The translations under genes were made by a program, and so were the position numbers. A stretch of 6,206 bases of DNA from Dehalococcoidia bacterium (GTDB lineage: Bacteria > Chloroflexota > Dehalococcoidia > Dehalococcoidales > UBA5760), in assembly GCA_030639215.1 (NCBI GenBank), contig DAOWDD010000030.1, positions 1 through 6,206 on the forward strand, in the 5' to 3' direction. The notes below the pieces were generated by a model. That model did not search any database and was not told the origin of the DNA. It saw only the letters and a program-made list of their open reading frames with translations. This document shows positions 1-6,206 of this stretch, one piece after another. Positions within the stretch are counted from its first letter, which is position 1. The number at the start of each line of letters is the position of its first letter.

Positions 1-185
1 GCATCACTCGAGTACTAGAATATTGTATATTTAAGTTAGATGAGTGACGTTTACTTTACTGTGCGGCGTCAGCATTTTGGCACAACCACGGTAACGGACA
101 CTTTAGCTGGCTTGGTTAGCGGTGTCAAGCTTCCTTAGTTTCGGGTAGTGGATCAATTTGAATTCTACAAGTCTTGCGGTAATCT
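1..185. other. Non-coding tail of the operon, nothing firm seen
   Basis: No minus-strand gene follows the TAG at 188-186. I see no RNA gene and no hairpin followed by a T-run that would serve as a rho-independent terminator for the minus strand. Small inverted repeats exist (AATAT/ATATT at 19-31; TGTGC/GCACA at 60-84; GACAC/GTGTC at 97-126) but are short and lack a T-tract. The stretch looks AT-richer at its left end. The operon may end here by another mechanism or continue beyond the window. Confidence 0.5.
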
Positions 186-788
186 CTATCCCACTATCCA
201 CTTTTTGATTTTGCCGAATAGTGTCAGTCCCAGAGCGGCTAGTGCCAGGACTATAGCTACTATACTCATACCAGCGCCAGGACCTGGTTCTCCAGGGGTA
301 CCCTGCTCCCCAGGTAGTCCTTGAGGTCCCGTCGTACCGGCTGGACCTGAGTCACCAGTCGGCCCCTCAGGGCCTCGAGGTCCCGGTGGTCCGGCTGGGC
401 CTGGTTCTCCAGGCGGGCCCGCTGGTCCAGTTGCCGCAACGACTGTAAAAATCGCATCAGCGTTGAAGCCTTCCTGGTCTATTGCCGTGATGACGTATTC
501 GCCAGGCTCAGTTTGTGTCGGCACAGTGATAATGGCAGTGAAGCTTCCATCTTGGGTATCCCTGGTGTATAAAGGTGACGGCACAGTAGGTACCTCGTCA
601 TCCTCCCAGTAGATAAAAATCTGACCACCAAAAAACCCCTCCCCGGAAATAATAATGGCGCAGCAGCCTGATTCCGGGGTTAGGGTTATGCTTGCCTGTG
701 CTTGAGAGTAAGCCTCATCGGCAGTAGCTCCCACCAGTATCAGGGTGAGAAGCAGCGTCAGAATAACCAAGAAGCTCAATCTTTTCAC
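186..788 (-). CDS. Secreted TIG-like/collagen-like protein with C-terminal membrane anchor
   Basis: This 200-residue protein has four parts. Residues 1 to about 29 form a signal peptide: MKRLSF, a long Leu/Ile/Val core, then small residues ([12 protein letters not shown]), with likely cleavage around 23-30. Residues about 32-117 are an IPT/TIG- or Ig-like domain of the type [45 protein letters not shown]. Residues 121-171 are 17 uninterrupted Gly-X-Y triplets rich in proline, expected to form a trimeric collagen-like helix. Residues about 174-192 ([19 protein letters not shown]) are a membrane segment, followed by KIKKWIVG, whose lysines should stay inside. The product should therefore stand outside the membrane with the TIG-like domain at the tip of a short collagen stalk. 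The start is GTG 788, with GGGAGG five bases upstream. It is the last gene of the operon, 23 bases after the Ig-module gene. Function is unknown; surface fibre, adhesin or docking marker are options. Confidence 0.85.
   Translation of the reverse strand: MKRLSFLVILTLLLTLILVGATADEAYSQAQASITLTPESGCCAIIISGEGFFGGQIFIYWEDDEVPTVPSPLYTRDTQDGSFTAIITVPTQTEPGEYVITAIDQEGFNADAIFTVVAATGPAGPPGEPGPAGPPGPRGPEGPTGDSGPAGTTGPQGLPGEQGTPGEPGPGAGMSIVAIVLALAALGLTLFGKIKKWIVG
276..428 (-). repeat. Collagen-like Gly-X-Y repeat, 17 triplets
   Basis: Encodes residues 121-171 of the collagen-like protein. Glycine occupies every third position without a break; proline is common at X and Y, and GPP or GEP-type triplets dominate the start and end. 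Charged triplets (GPR, GPE, GDS, GEQ, GEP) are mixed in, as in other bacterial collagens, which lack hydroxyproline. A straight triple helix of this size would be roughly 15 nm long. Confidence 0.92.
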
Positions 789-793
789 GCCAG

Positions 794-799
794 CCTCCC
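794..799 (-). promoter_or_regulatory. Ribosome binding site of the collagen-like gene
   Basis: Reads GGGAGG on the minus strand, five bases before the GTG at 788-786. It lies in the 23-base gap after the stop of the Ig-module gene and supports the GTG start, which places a proper signal peptide at the N-terminus. Confidence 0.75.
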
Positions 800-811
800 T
801 CTTTGATTGAC

Positions 812-2578
812 CTATCTGAAGAACCAGCCTTCGACAGTATGGATTAGGTTATTAAGCCACGTTTGCGGACTGCTGGTCAGTGTTTGCCAGCCGCCACCCC
901 ACTTAAGCACAAAATATACTACCGCAACAATAATAGCGATGAAAAAGATAATTCTGATGGCACGCAGGATAGGTCGCCAGGAACCGATAAAGGGACTATG
1001 GTAGAGTTCGCAGTTTATCGTTTGCATATTACCCTCACCAGCAATGGCGGTTACGCTGATATCGTAGCGCTTTTTTTCACCTACCCCTGACCCTCGTTTG
1101 GGCTTGGCAATCATGGGCACCTCGACAGTATTCCAGGAAGTTACCTCCGGGTTATCAGTTTTGAAGCGGAAGCGTAGACCTTCATCCAGGTCGGTGGCAT
1201 CCAGGGTGAAGTTGATATCGGAGACTCCGGTATTGGCTAGCCTGATGCGGAAGGTGCCCTTTTTACGGCAGGAGACACGATATGGGTGAATTCCAAGCTT
1301 GAAATCCACTGCTGGGAGCACTTCAAGCTGAGCAACGATGCTGGTAGCTTCTTCCGGGGTGCTCTGGGAGCGTACGGTTACCACAAATGGATATTCTTTA
1401 GCTTTAACCCCCTTCTTCTTGGGTGGTTGGAAGGTAATTTGTACTTGGTCGGTAGCTTGAGGCATTAAGGCTATGCTTGATGCCGAGCGACTGTACCAGG
1501 TCTCATCCAGCCCCTCTATTTCTATCAGAAATTTATCAACAATGTCTCCGAGGTTCTGTATCTGTAGCGTAGCTTGAACTGGGATGACTCCAGCTTGTAC
1601 CTGAAGTGCAGTTGGGGACAGGGAGGCCCTTATCCGCTCGGAGGCTTTTGCTTGGGGAAGTGGTAGCGGGTGCACCTCAAGGGTCTGACTAGCGCTTCCA
1701 TACTTATTGCTGGCGGTGAGGGCATATTTTGTCGTTTCGGCGGGATGTACCAAACTCTCTCCCCTACTGTCAACATCCTCATCATCCAGCTTAACCTCGG
1801 TGGCTCGTTTTACCGACCAGCTAAGATTGAATTCTCGTTTGTCATCAGTAGTCGCCTTAAAGGCACTAATAGCTGGTGGTCGTGTCATCCAGGGCAATCG
1901 TATTCGGGGTAAGGTTTTATACCACGGGATGTAAACCAGCTGTCCGTTAATAGGTTTGCCCTCCTCAGCCTCTGGTAGCGCAGCTAATACTTGAAAATCA
2001 ATTTTCTTTTCCCCACCAAAGAATAAAGTAAGCCATCCTGGTCGCACTTCCAGAGTAGCCTCTGACCGACCACCACCGGGCACAGTTAAACTCTCTGGGT
2101 GCAGGTCATACTGCAGTATTCTCCGGGCGTCGCTAGCGGTAAGGCGCAGCGTAGCTTCACTACCGCCCGGGTTGTTGGCTACTATCTGATAGGTTCCCTT
2201 GCGGCCGGAGATGGTTTGCGGGGAGATGCTCAATTCCAGCTCAGGAAGTGCCTGAATTTCAATGGTTAGCTCTACAGTGGATTTCTCATCTGGATTTTCC
2301 TGGGAGACGACATTTATGCGAAAGGGATAAGAGCCACCCCTAGTCTCAGTCGTCTTTGGCGGGTGGAGGATAATTTTGAGGCTATCCTGGTCATTGGGGA
2401 ATAGAGCGACACTGGAAACAGGGAGGGTATACCAGCCGGAGTCAAGTCCTTCAATACTGAGGGTGAGCTGGTCCACAGACTGTCCCAGGTTACGGATAGT
2501 AGCCGTAGTTTCCACAGTATCCCCGGCGGCGAGTGCAAAGGTTGTCGGTGCTATTGTTACTTCGATTTTGTCCAGCAT
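812..2578 (-). CDS. Membrane-anchored protein with duplicated Ig-like modules (COG1470/NEW3-like)
   Basis: This 588-residue protein is nearly all beta-sandwich. Module A (about 3-200) and module B (about 314-512) are clear copies of each other, each made of two Ig-like domains. A different Ig-like domain lies between them (about 233-302; [38 protein letters not shown]). One hydrophobic segment (about 541-558, [18 protein letters not shown]) lies near the C-terminus, followed by an aromatic 30-residue tail. There is no signal peptide: the N-terminus [14 protein letters not shown] goes straight into the first strand. Arginines 535, 539 and 542 flank the N-side of the membrane segment, so by the positive-inside rule the Ig array should face the cytoplasm. 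The start ATG at 2578 has AGGAG seven bases upstream. The modules resemble COG1470/NEW3-type domains; no enzyme motif is seen. It sits 47 bases after the DUF4159-domain gene and 23 bases before the collagen-like gene. Its role is inferred to be a membrane adaptor or docking scaffold, not shown. Confidence 0.85.
   Translation of the reverse strand: MLDKIEVTIAPTTFALAAGDTVETTATIRNLGQSVDQLTLSIEGLDSGWYTLPVSSVALFPNDQDSLKIILHPPKTTETRGGSYPFRINVVSQENPDEKSTVELTIEIQALPELELSISPQTISGRKGTYQIVANNPGGSEATLRLTASDARRILQYDLHPESLTVPGGGRSEATLEVRPGWLTLFFGGEKKIDFQVLAALPEAEEGKPINGQLVYIPWYKTLPRIRLPWMTRPPAISAFKATTDDKREFNLSWSVKRATEVKLDDEDVDSRGESLVHPAETTKYALTASNKYGSASQTLEVHPLPLPQAKASERIRASLSPTALQVQAGVIPVQATLQIQNLGDIVDKFLIEIEGLDETWYSRSASSIALMPQATDQVQITFQPPKKKGVKAKEYPFVVTVRSQSTPEEATSIVAQLEVLPAVDFKLGIHPYRVSCRKKGTFRIRLANTGVSDINFTLDATDLDEGLRFRFKTDNPEVTSWNTVEVPMIAKPKRGSGVGEKKRYDISVTAIAGEGNMQTINCELYHSPFIGSWRPILRAIRIIFFIAIIVAVVYFVLKWGGGWQTLTSSPQTWLNNLIHTVEGWFFR
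905..958 (-). other. Predicted transmembrane segment of the Ig-module protein
   Basis: Encodes residues 541-558, a run of Ile, Val, Phe and Ala preceded by arginines and followed by Lys-Trp-Gly-Gly-Gly. It is the only strongly hydrophobic stretch in this protein, so the protein should cross the membrane once, N-terminus in. Confidence 0.8.
1418..1555 (-). repeat. Ig module copy B, best conserved block
   Basis: Encodes residues 342-387 of the Ig-module protein, from NLGDIVDK through IEGLDETWY to QPPK. It is the partner of the block at 2354-2491. The following domain ([23 protein letters not shown]) matches the second domain of copy A, so the duplicated unit is two domains long. The divergence indicates an old duplication. 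Confidence 0.85.
2354..2491 (-). repeat. Ig module copy A, best conserved block
   Basis: Encodes residues 30-75 of the Ig-module protein, from NLGQSVDQ through IEGLDSGWY to HPPK. It aligns without gaps to residues 342-387 (1418-1555), with 22 of 46 residues identical by hand count. Similarity continues into the next domain ([21 protein letters not shown]). Confidence 0.85.
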
Positions 2579-2585
2579 CTTTCGG

Positions 2586-2590
2586 CTCCT
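2586..2590 (-). promoter_or_regulatory. Ribosome binding site of the Ig-module gene
   Basis: Reads AGGAG on the minus strand, seven bases before ATG 2578-2576. An ATG twenty bases further upstream is out of frame, so this site fixes the start and with it the absence of an N-terminal signal peptide. Confidence 0.7.
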
Positions 2591-2625
2591 AAATTCATTA
2601 CATCATCAATACTTAAGGCTACTGG

Positions 2626-3858
2626 CTAGCGCCCGGCTGCTTTCGTCATCTGAGCATAGGCAACAATATTGCCCCCCATTTCAATACAGCTCCGTATAAT
2701 CTCCCGGGATAGGGGATGGCCCTGATGTCCTCCCTGCCAGGCACAGCCGTAGTCACTACCACTGTAAACCATATGACTACCCTCAAGCAGCATGACAGGC
2801 TCTGCTCCCTGGGGGACATCAGAGAAAACATGAACCGCAGACAGCAGAGGGTGACCACGCTGAACCATTTCCAGCTTACACTTGAGTTGGCTGGCGAGTT
2901 GATTGAAGGCTAAACCGAATTCCTTTGCCCCCTTAGATTCTGTCTCTCCTTCAGGGCAGCCTTCTCCGAAAATGACTCCGCCCGCCTGCAAGAAGGCGCT
3001 AAGAGCCGCCTGCTGCTCTGTGGTCAGCTCGAAGGGACTATTGCCGGTCAGGTATAGCAGGGTGCACCGATTAATATTCTTATCTACTAGAGGAATATTT
3101 TCCTGGAGATTAGCCACAAAGTTAGCCTGCCGATTTATCTCTCTAATCAGGTTTTTCAAACCCTCACGGTGCAAGTCCTTGCTAGCTCCCCCCAGCACCA
3201 CATGACCGAGAGTGATTGTTTCTGTGGGACGGCTGGTGATTTCTGGAGCGGTAGCAGCCGGTTTCTCTGGGGTAACTGGTGGCGGTACTGTCACTGCTGC
3301 CGTTACTTCCTGTCGAGAGCTGAGGTTAATCTCATTCTTCCCTGGATGAGATGGATTCTTGGCATCTTTAATTGCCTCCTCAGCAGGATCAAAGTCAATG
3401 CGAGCTAGTTCTAGGTAAGGCTCGGTAGGTAACTTTTCTCTTTCCTCAATTCGGTAGGCTTCCAGGATGCGGGTTGGCTGCCCACCCTCTGGGGGTTGGT
3501 ATGGCTCGGAGGGTACTTCCCGGAACTGGACAATGAGATAGATTACTCCCTTCTCACGGGTTTGGATTCGGTAGCGCTGTGCCTGAGAGACAATGATGAC
3601 ATTTCCCTCAGGGTCAATCGCCATTCCAGGGTGAATACCTACTGATAGGTCAGGAGGATTATTGGCGGTTACCTCAAGACCTTCGACGACCCCAACCTTG
3701 TGGAAAACTAGCATATGGAGTCTCTGCTGGTCGCGGTGGTAGTTGTGAGCATCCCGCCAAGTATCGGCGTCTATCACCAACCCCTGAAAAGGATTTACCC
3801 TTTTTAATTGAAATTTGATAATATCCTTAAGCGCCATTGTCCTACTTTTTCCGGCCAT
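2626..3858 (-). CDS. Tail-locus protein with N-terminal eCIS-type domain and C-terminal DUF4159-like domain
   Basis: This is a 410-residue protein with two parts. The N-terminal part (about 18-180) carries KRVNPFQGLVIDADTWRDA (19-37), HNYHRDQQRLHML (38-50) and VGVVEGLEV (55-63). It resembles the 'RvNyF.G.ll.a.Df..E..Y...k.r.HNr.LhG.GVV.GL.V' proteins that recur beside J-like and I-like genes in eCIS loci. A Pro/Thr/Ala-rich linker (about 185-213) and a probable helix (about 228-252) lead to a C-terminal DUF4159-like domain (about 262-405). That domain shows TLLYLTGNSPFELT (266-279), a strand ending in GGVIFGEGC (293-301), GHPLLSAVHVFSD (335-347) and YSGSDYGCAW (365-374). DUF4159 has no firmly established activity; I recall a class I glutamine-amidotransferase-like fold. 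No signal peptide is visible. The start is uncertain: ATG at 3858 overlaps the upstream gene by 17 bases with a poor ribosome site. ATG at 3837 (403 residues) begins four bases after the upstream stop and has AGGA only two bases away. The role in the particle is unknown; a baseplate-periphery or assembly part is likely. Confidence 0.85.
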   Translation of the reverse strand: MAGKSRTMALKDIIKFQLKRVNPFQGLVIDADTWRDAHNYHRDQQRLHMLVFHKVGVVEGLEVTANNPPDLSVGIHPGMAIDPEGNVIIVSQAQRYRIQTREKGVIYLIVQFREVPSEPYQPPEGGQPTRILEAYRIEEREKLPTEPYLELARIDFDPAEEAIKDAKNPSHPGKNEINLSSRQEVTAAVTVPPPVTPEKPAATAPEITSRPTETITLGHVVLGGASKDLHREGLKNLIREINRQANFVANLQENIPLVDKNINRCTLLYLTGNSPFELTTEQQAALSAFLQAGGVIFGEGCPEGETESKGAKEFGLAFNQLASQLKCKLEMVQRGHPLLSAVHVFSDVPQGAEPVMLLEGSHMVYSGSDYGCAWQGGHQGHPLSREIIRSCIEMGGNIVAYAQMTKAAGR

Positions 3859-4417
3859 TCCGTCTTATCTGCAGGGTATAGACGGTGTGGGCTGGCTTTT
3901 GAGCTTCAATAATTGCCTTTACCGTGTTGATATCGATTTTGCTACTTTCATCAAGCTCCAGGGTGACGGTGAAGTGGTGCCCTGTCCCGGAGCTACCAAG
4001 CCGGGTATTAACGCCTAGTTTGGTTTCGTGGTTGAGGCTCATCCCTGGAATGTACTCAGAGATTTCGGGCATGCAGCCGGTATAAATCCGCAAGTACTCA
4101 GTTAGTCCATGCTTGGTTCCTCGCCATCGGTAAAGCTCAGCCGCTGATTTCACCAGCTGGCGGCGTCTCTCTTCTGGCCAGGTCGGGTCAAGGGTTAAAT
4201 CCAGCCAGGATGCCAGCCAGCGTAGTAACGGCTCAGGAGTCATTAGAGGATTGAAATATAAAGCTATATTGTCTACCGTATTCTCGATAGGCTTCAGTAT
4301 GCTCTCGAAGATAAGCAGAAATTGCCCCATGAACTCGTCATCTCGAAACAAAGCGGGTAAATATTCCAGGTAGTTACTCTGGAGCTGGACACTGCCCCGA
4401 TTCTGTTGTGCTAACAC
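3842..4417 (-). CDS. Phage tail/baseplate protein, gpI-like (TIGR02242-type)
   Basis: This 191-residue protein matches the tail protein I / TIGR02242 family, a small wedge component that partners the J-like protein in contractile tail baseplates. Landmarks in order are YLEYLPALFRDDEFM (16-30), FNPLMTPEPLLRWLASWLDL (55-74), WPEERRRQLVKSAAELYRWR (80-99), RGTKHGLTEYLRIYTG (99-114) and PEISEY (117-122). A beta-rich C-terminal segment follows, with HHFTVTLELDE (147-157) and a closing AHTVYTLQI (177-185). The start is GTG at 4417, supported by GAGGAG five bases upstream. Length is normal for the family and the frame is intact. It directly follows the J-like gene, the usual order in phage and eCIS loci, and its 3' end overlaps the possible first ATG of the next gene by 17 bases, suggesting coupled translation. 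No signal peptide or membrane segment is visible, so it should act in the cytoplasm during particle assembly. Confidence 0.92.
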   Translation of the reverse strand: MLAQQNRGSVQLQSNYLEYLPALFRDDEFMGQFLLIFESILKPIENTVDNIALYFNPLMTPEPLLRWLASWLDLTLDPTWPEERRRQLVKSAAELYRWRGTKHGLTEYLRIYTGCMPEISEYIPGMSLNHETKLGVNTRLGSSGTGHHFTVTLELDESSKIDINTVKAIIEAQKPAHTVYTLQIRRNGRKK

Positions 4418-4422
4418 CCTTA

Positions 4423-4428
4423 CTCCTC
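4423..4428 (-). promoter_or_regulatory. Ribosome binding site of the gpI-like gene
   Basis: Reads GAGGAG on the minus strand, followed by five bases and then the GTG at 4417-4415. It is a strong Shine-Dalgarno match that decides in favour of this non-ATG start. Confidence 0.75.
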
Positions 4429-4500
4429 TCTTGTAGTGATACAGTTAACCACAGATTTTTAACTACGTCAAGACCCCGTCTAATAGACCCTCTTTAACTT

Positions 4501-6206
4501 TTACTCTGTCACTATTATTTCATGCTTATGTGAGCAAAGCAAGCTGTTGGGTGGGATGCTTATCCTGGTAGTGGCTTCTTGGCGCTCACCAGTTGTCGGG
4601 TCAATGGGAAAGAGTTTAGCCTCCTCAATATAGTCAGCATTGGGCGTTCCCTGGATGGTGGCGTAGATTTCGGGTAAAGAGAGGCTGCCGCCAAAGGGCC
4701 ACCCATCCTCATCAGGGCCACCGCACACTGGATTAATATAGTGGTATAATCTTTTTTCGACATCGCTGGCTACCTGTCCCGTATCCCTGCCTGCCTTCAC
4801 CTTAATTCGTGCCTCCACAGCCACCGGCACATACTCTGGAGGGGCAATTTCAAGGCGTGTGGCTAATAGACGGCGCTCGTCAAGGTAGGCTTGGACTTCT
4901 TCTCGCAGGCGTCTGGGTAGCTCCAGTTCCTCGCTGGTTATGAGCCTATCGCATTCTGATACTACGGGTACGAGAAGGAGGCGAACTACTCCCGGTGGCG
5001 GGCTTTGCCCGTCGGTAGGAGTTCCGGGGACGATGCATTTGGCGCGGGCTATCTCTGAGGACGTCTGTAAGGCTAGGTACTCAAAGTCCTCAGCAGTGAC
5101 GGCTCGGGTATGGTTTTTTAGCACCTGGGGTGCCCGCAGTTTGGCCCTTTCTAAGGTCTCCGGATCAGTTCCACCCTTGGCTGCCTCGAAGTTGGTCACT
5201 GAAGCCAGATAGGGAATGGAAGATTTTAGTACCGTGATGGTCCCTTCGCCAACATTACCCACCACACCACCACCACAGCGATAGGCGGTGAAGCGAATCT
5301 GGCGTCCAGCCGGCAATACCCTTCCGTACTGGTGTTCCTCACCTGAGGGCTGCCTAACAGAGGGCCCAAACTGAATCTCCCCGGACACACTATCGCCGGT
5401 GAAATGGAGGTCATCAGGACCGGAGTTGGAGAAGTCAATGACCTCCTGCCATGGCTCAAATTCCCCCTCGGTCTCGGTCTCTACCTCAATAGTCTCTCCT
5501 GGCTCCCGGGATAAGACGGGTACATTTTGTAACTGAAACCTCTGCCCTGGAGTGCCATCGCTTCGCCCCAGCACTTCACTGTTGATTCGAAGACAATGGC
5601 TAGCGGGCATGGTACCACCAATACTCTCGGCGACAATACTTCTTACCTTTGGTGAGGTACCGTAGGGGCGCTGTCCTGGTCGTGGTCTAATTGCGCGACA
5701 CCTTATCCAGCAGGCATGTTGCCCGTTTACTTCTATCATCGTGCTGGTATCAGGGATATACAGTATGACGTGACCGCTGGTGTTTAGACCACCAGTAGTA
5801 TCGGTTTCCAATCTTAAAGGTGACCATTTTTCATACTCGCCATCCCAGAATTCCCAGGCCAAGGGTGGATTGCGAGGGTCAACACCAATGCCCTCGATAC
5901 TGCAATCTACAGTAAGCATCAGAGTGTGAGCACTGAGGTTTTCACTAAAACCCAAATAGAGCGCATTGTTTTCTTCAGGCACCTCTTTAAAGATGGAGAC
6001 CATAAGGTCGGGATTCTTGAGAAGTGGCATACAGTCACCAAAGGTAGTACTATCGGGAGTGGTCAAGGAATAGACCAGGGTGGGCAGAATGATGGTCAAA
6101 TCCTGGTTAGTAGTGAAGGTAATCGCTTCCTCGGTCTCAGTCCGCACGGTGGCAACCTCAGTTCCCTTGGGGATGGTGATTGCCTCAGGCTGTGGTGCAG
6201 AGAGCC
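4501..6206 (-). CDS. Putative baseplate assembly protein, gpJ-like (5' partial)
   Basis: This is a baseplate wedge protein of contractile tails, related to phage P2 gpJ and the large J-like proteins of eCIS loci, which join the hub to the sheath-side ring. The frame stays open to the right edge of the window, with 567 residues visible before TAA at 4503-4501, so the true start is outside. The GTG at 6147 is an internal valine: the upstream codons read LSAPQPEAITIPKGTEVAT, which runs smoothly into the family motif RTETEEAITFTTNQDL. In visible numbering (residue 1 at 6204), a beta-rich region is followed by SGEIQFGPS (about 274-282), AYRCGGGVVGNVGEG (about 307-321), GGTDPETLERAKLRAP (about 344-359), the hallmark RAVTAEDFEYLAL (about 367-379) and GWPFGGSLSLPEIYATIQG near the C-terminus (about 501-519). 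These are the conserved landmarks of 'putative baseplate assembly protein' families. It heads the visible operon, 83 bases before the gpI-like gene. Family assignment is confident; phage versus eCIS origin is not settled. Confidence 0.93.
   Translation of the reverse strand, partial: LSAPQPEAITIPKGTEVATVRTETEEAITFTTNQDLTIILPTLVYSLTTPDSTTFGDCMPLLKNPDLMVSIFKEVPEENNALYLGFSENLSAHTLMLTVDCSIEGIGVDPRNPPLAWEFWDGEYEKWSPLRLETDTTGGLNTSGHVILYIPDTSTMIEVNGQHACWIRCRAIRPRPGQRPYGTSPKVRSIVAESIGGTMPASHCLRINSEVLGRSDGTPGQRFQLQNVPVLSREPGETIEVETETEGEFEPWQEVIDFSNSGPDDLHFTGDSVSGEIQFGPSVRQPSGEEHQYGRVLPAGRQIRFTAYRCGGGVVGNVGEGTITVLKSSIPYLASVTNFEAAKGGTDPETLERAKLRAPQVLKNHTRAVTAEDFEYLALQTSSEIARAKCIVPGTPTDGQSPPPGVVRLLLVPVVSECDRLITSEELELPRRLREEVQAYLDERRLLATRLEIAPPEYVPVAVEARIKVKAGRDTGQVASDVEKRLYHYINPVCGGPDEDGWPFGGSLSLPEIYATIQGTPNADYIEEAKLFPIDPTTGERQEATTRISIPPNSLLCSHKHEIIVTE

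Noticed and set aside
40..138. Plus-strand reading frame of 32 codons starting ATG at 40
   Set aside because: It is very short, has no recognisable ribosome site or family, and runs opposite to all other genes.
147..202. Inverted repeat AGTGGAT / ATCCACT spanning the end of the collagen-like gene
   Set aside because: The loop is over 40 bases, one arm lies inside the coding end, and there is no T-tract, so it is a poor terminator.
276..428. The Gly-X-Y DNA repeat as a CRISPR or tandem-repeat mobile element
   Set aside because: Repetition follows the Gly-X-Y codon pattern with varied X and Y codons; there are no constant repeats with unique spacers.
4443..4471. Possible sigma70-type promoter in the 83-base gap before the gpI-like gene (minus strand TTGACG, 17 bases, TTAACT)
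   Set aside because: The -35 box is a good match but the -10 box matches only three of six bases, and same-strand neighbours fit simple read-through. It stays a weak candidate for an internal promoter.
4471..4488. Alternating AGAC/GTCT inverted repeats (4471-4474, 4478-4481, 4485-4488) as a terminator or attenuator after the J-like gene
   Set aside because: Stems are only four base pairs with no T-run after them; probably chance.
807..5459. Open frames of 60-107 codons on the plus strand or in other minus frames, opposite or within the five genes
   Set aside because: They overlap well-supported genes, lack recognisable domains and have low-complexity or cysteine/serine-rich shadow translations.
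6145..6147. GTG as the start of the baseplate J-like gene
   Set aside because: The frame is open to the window edge, and the upstream codons read as conserved family sequence (ITIPKGTEVAT), so this is an internal valine and the gene is cut by the window.

Overview
All genes in this window lie on the minus strand and read right to left. They look like the downstream end of a contractile phage-tail-like particle locus, either an extracellular contractile injection system (eCIS) or a related tail cluster. Base composition is balanced by eye, and most genes have strong AGGAG-type ribosome binding sites, so the host is probably a bacterium. The TIG-like plus collagen-like surface protein and the COG1470-like Ig protein recall environmental Chloroflexota (Dehalococcoidia-type) genomes. 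That placement comes from memory of such proteins, is weak, and does not exclude an archaeon.

Layout in transcription order: (1) 6206-4501, a gpJ-like putative baseplate assembly protein whose 5' end lies outside the window; (2) 4417-3842, a gpI-like tail/baseplate protein (TIGR02242-type); (3) 3858-2626, a two-part protein with an N-terminal tail-locus domain and a C-terminal DUF4159-like domain; (4) 2578-812, a protein with duplicated Ig-like modules and one C-terminal membrane segment; (5) 788-186, a secreted TIG-like and collagen-like protein with a C-terminal membrane anchor. Gaps are short (83, -17, 47 and 23 bases), which suggests one transcription unit. The last 185 bases hold no convincing gene or terminator.

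Genes 1 and 2 would form the wedge of the baseplate. Gene 3 probably belongs to the same particle or its assembly. Genes 4 and 5 are the unusual part. One is predicted to place an Ig array on the cytoplasmic face of the membrane. The other is predicted to place a TIG-collagen stalk on the outside. Together they could dock a cytoplasmic contractile particle at the envelope and mark the same site outside. That model is inference from topology and gene order only; no sheath, tube, spike, tape measure, ATPase or effector gene is visible here.
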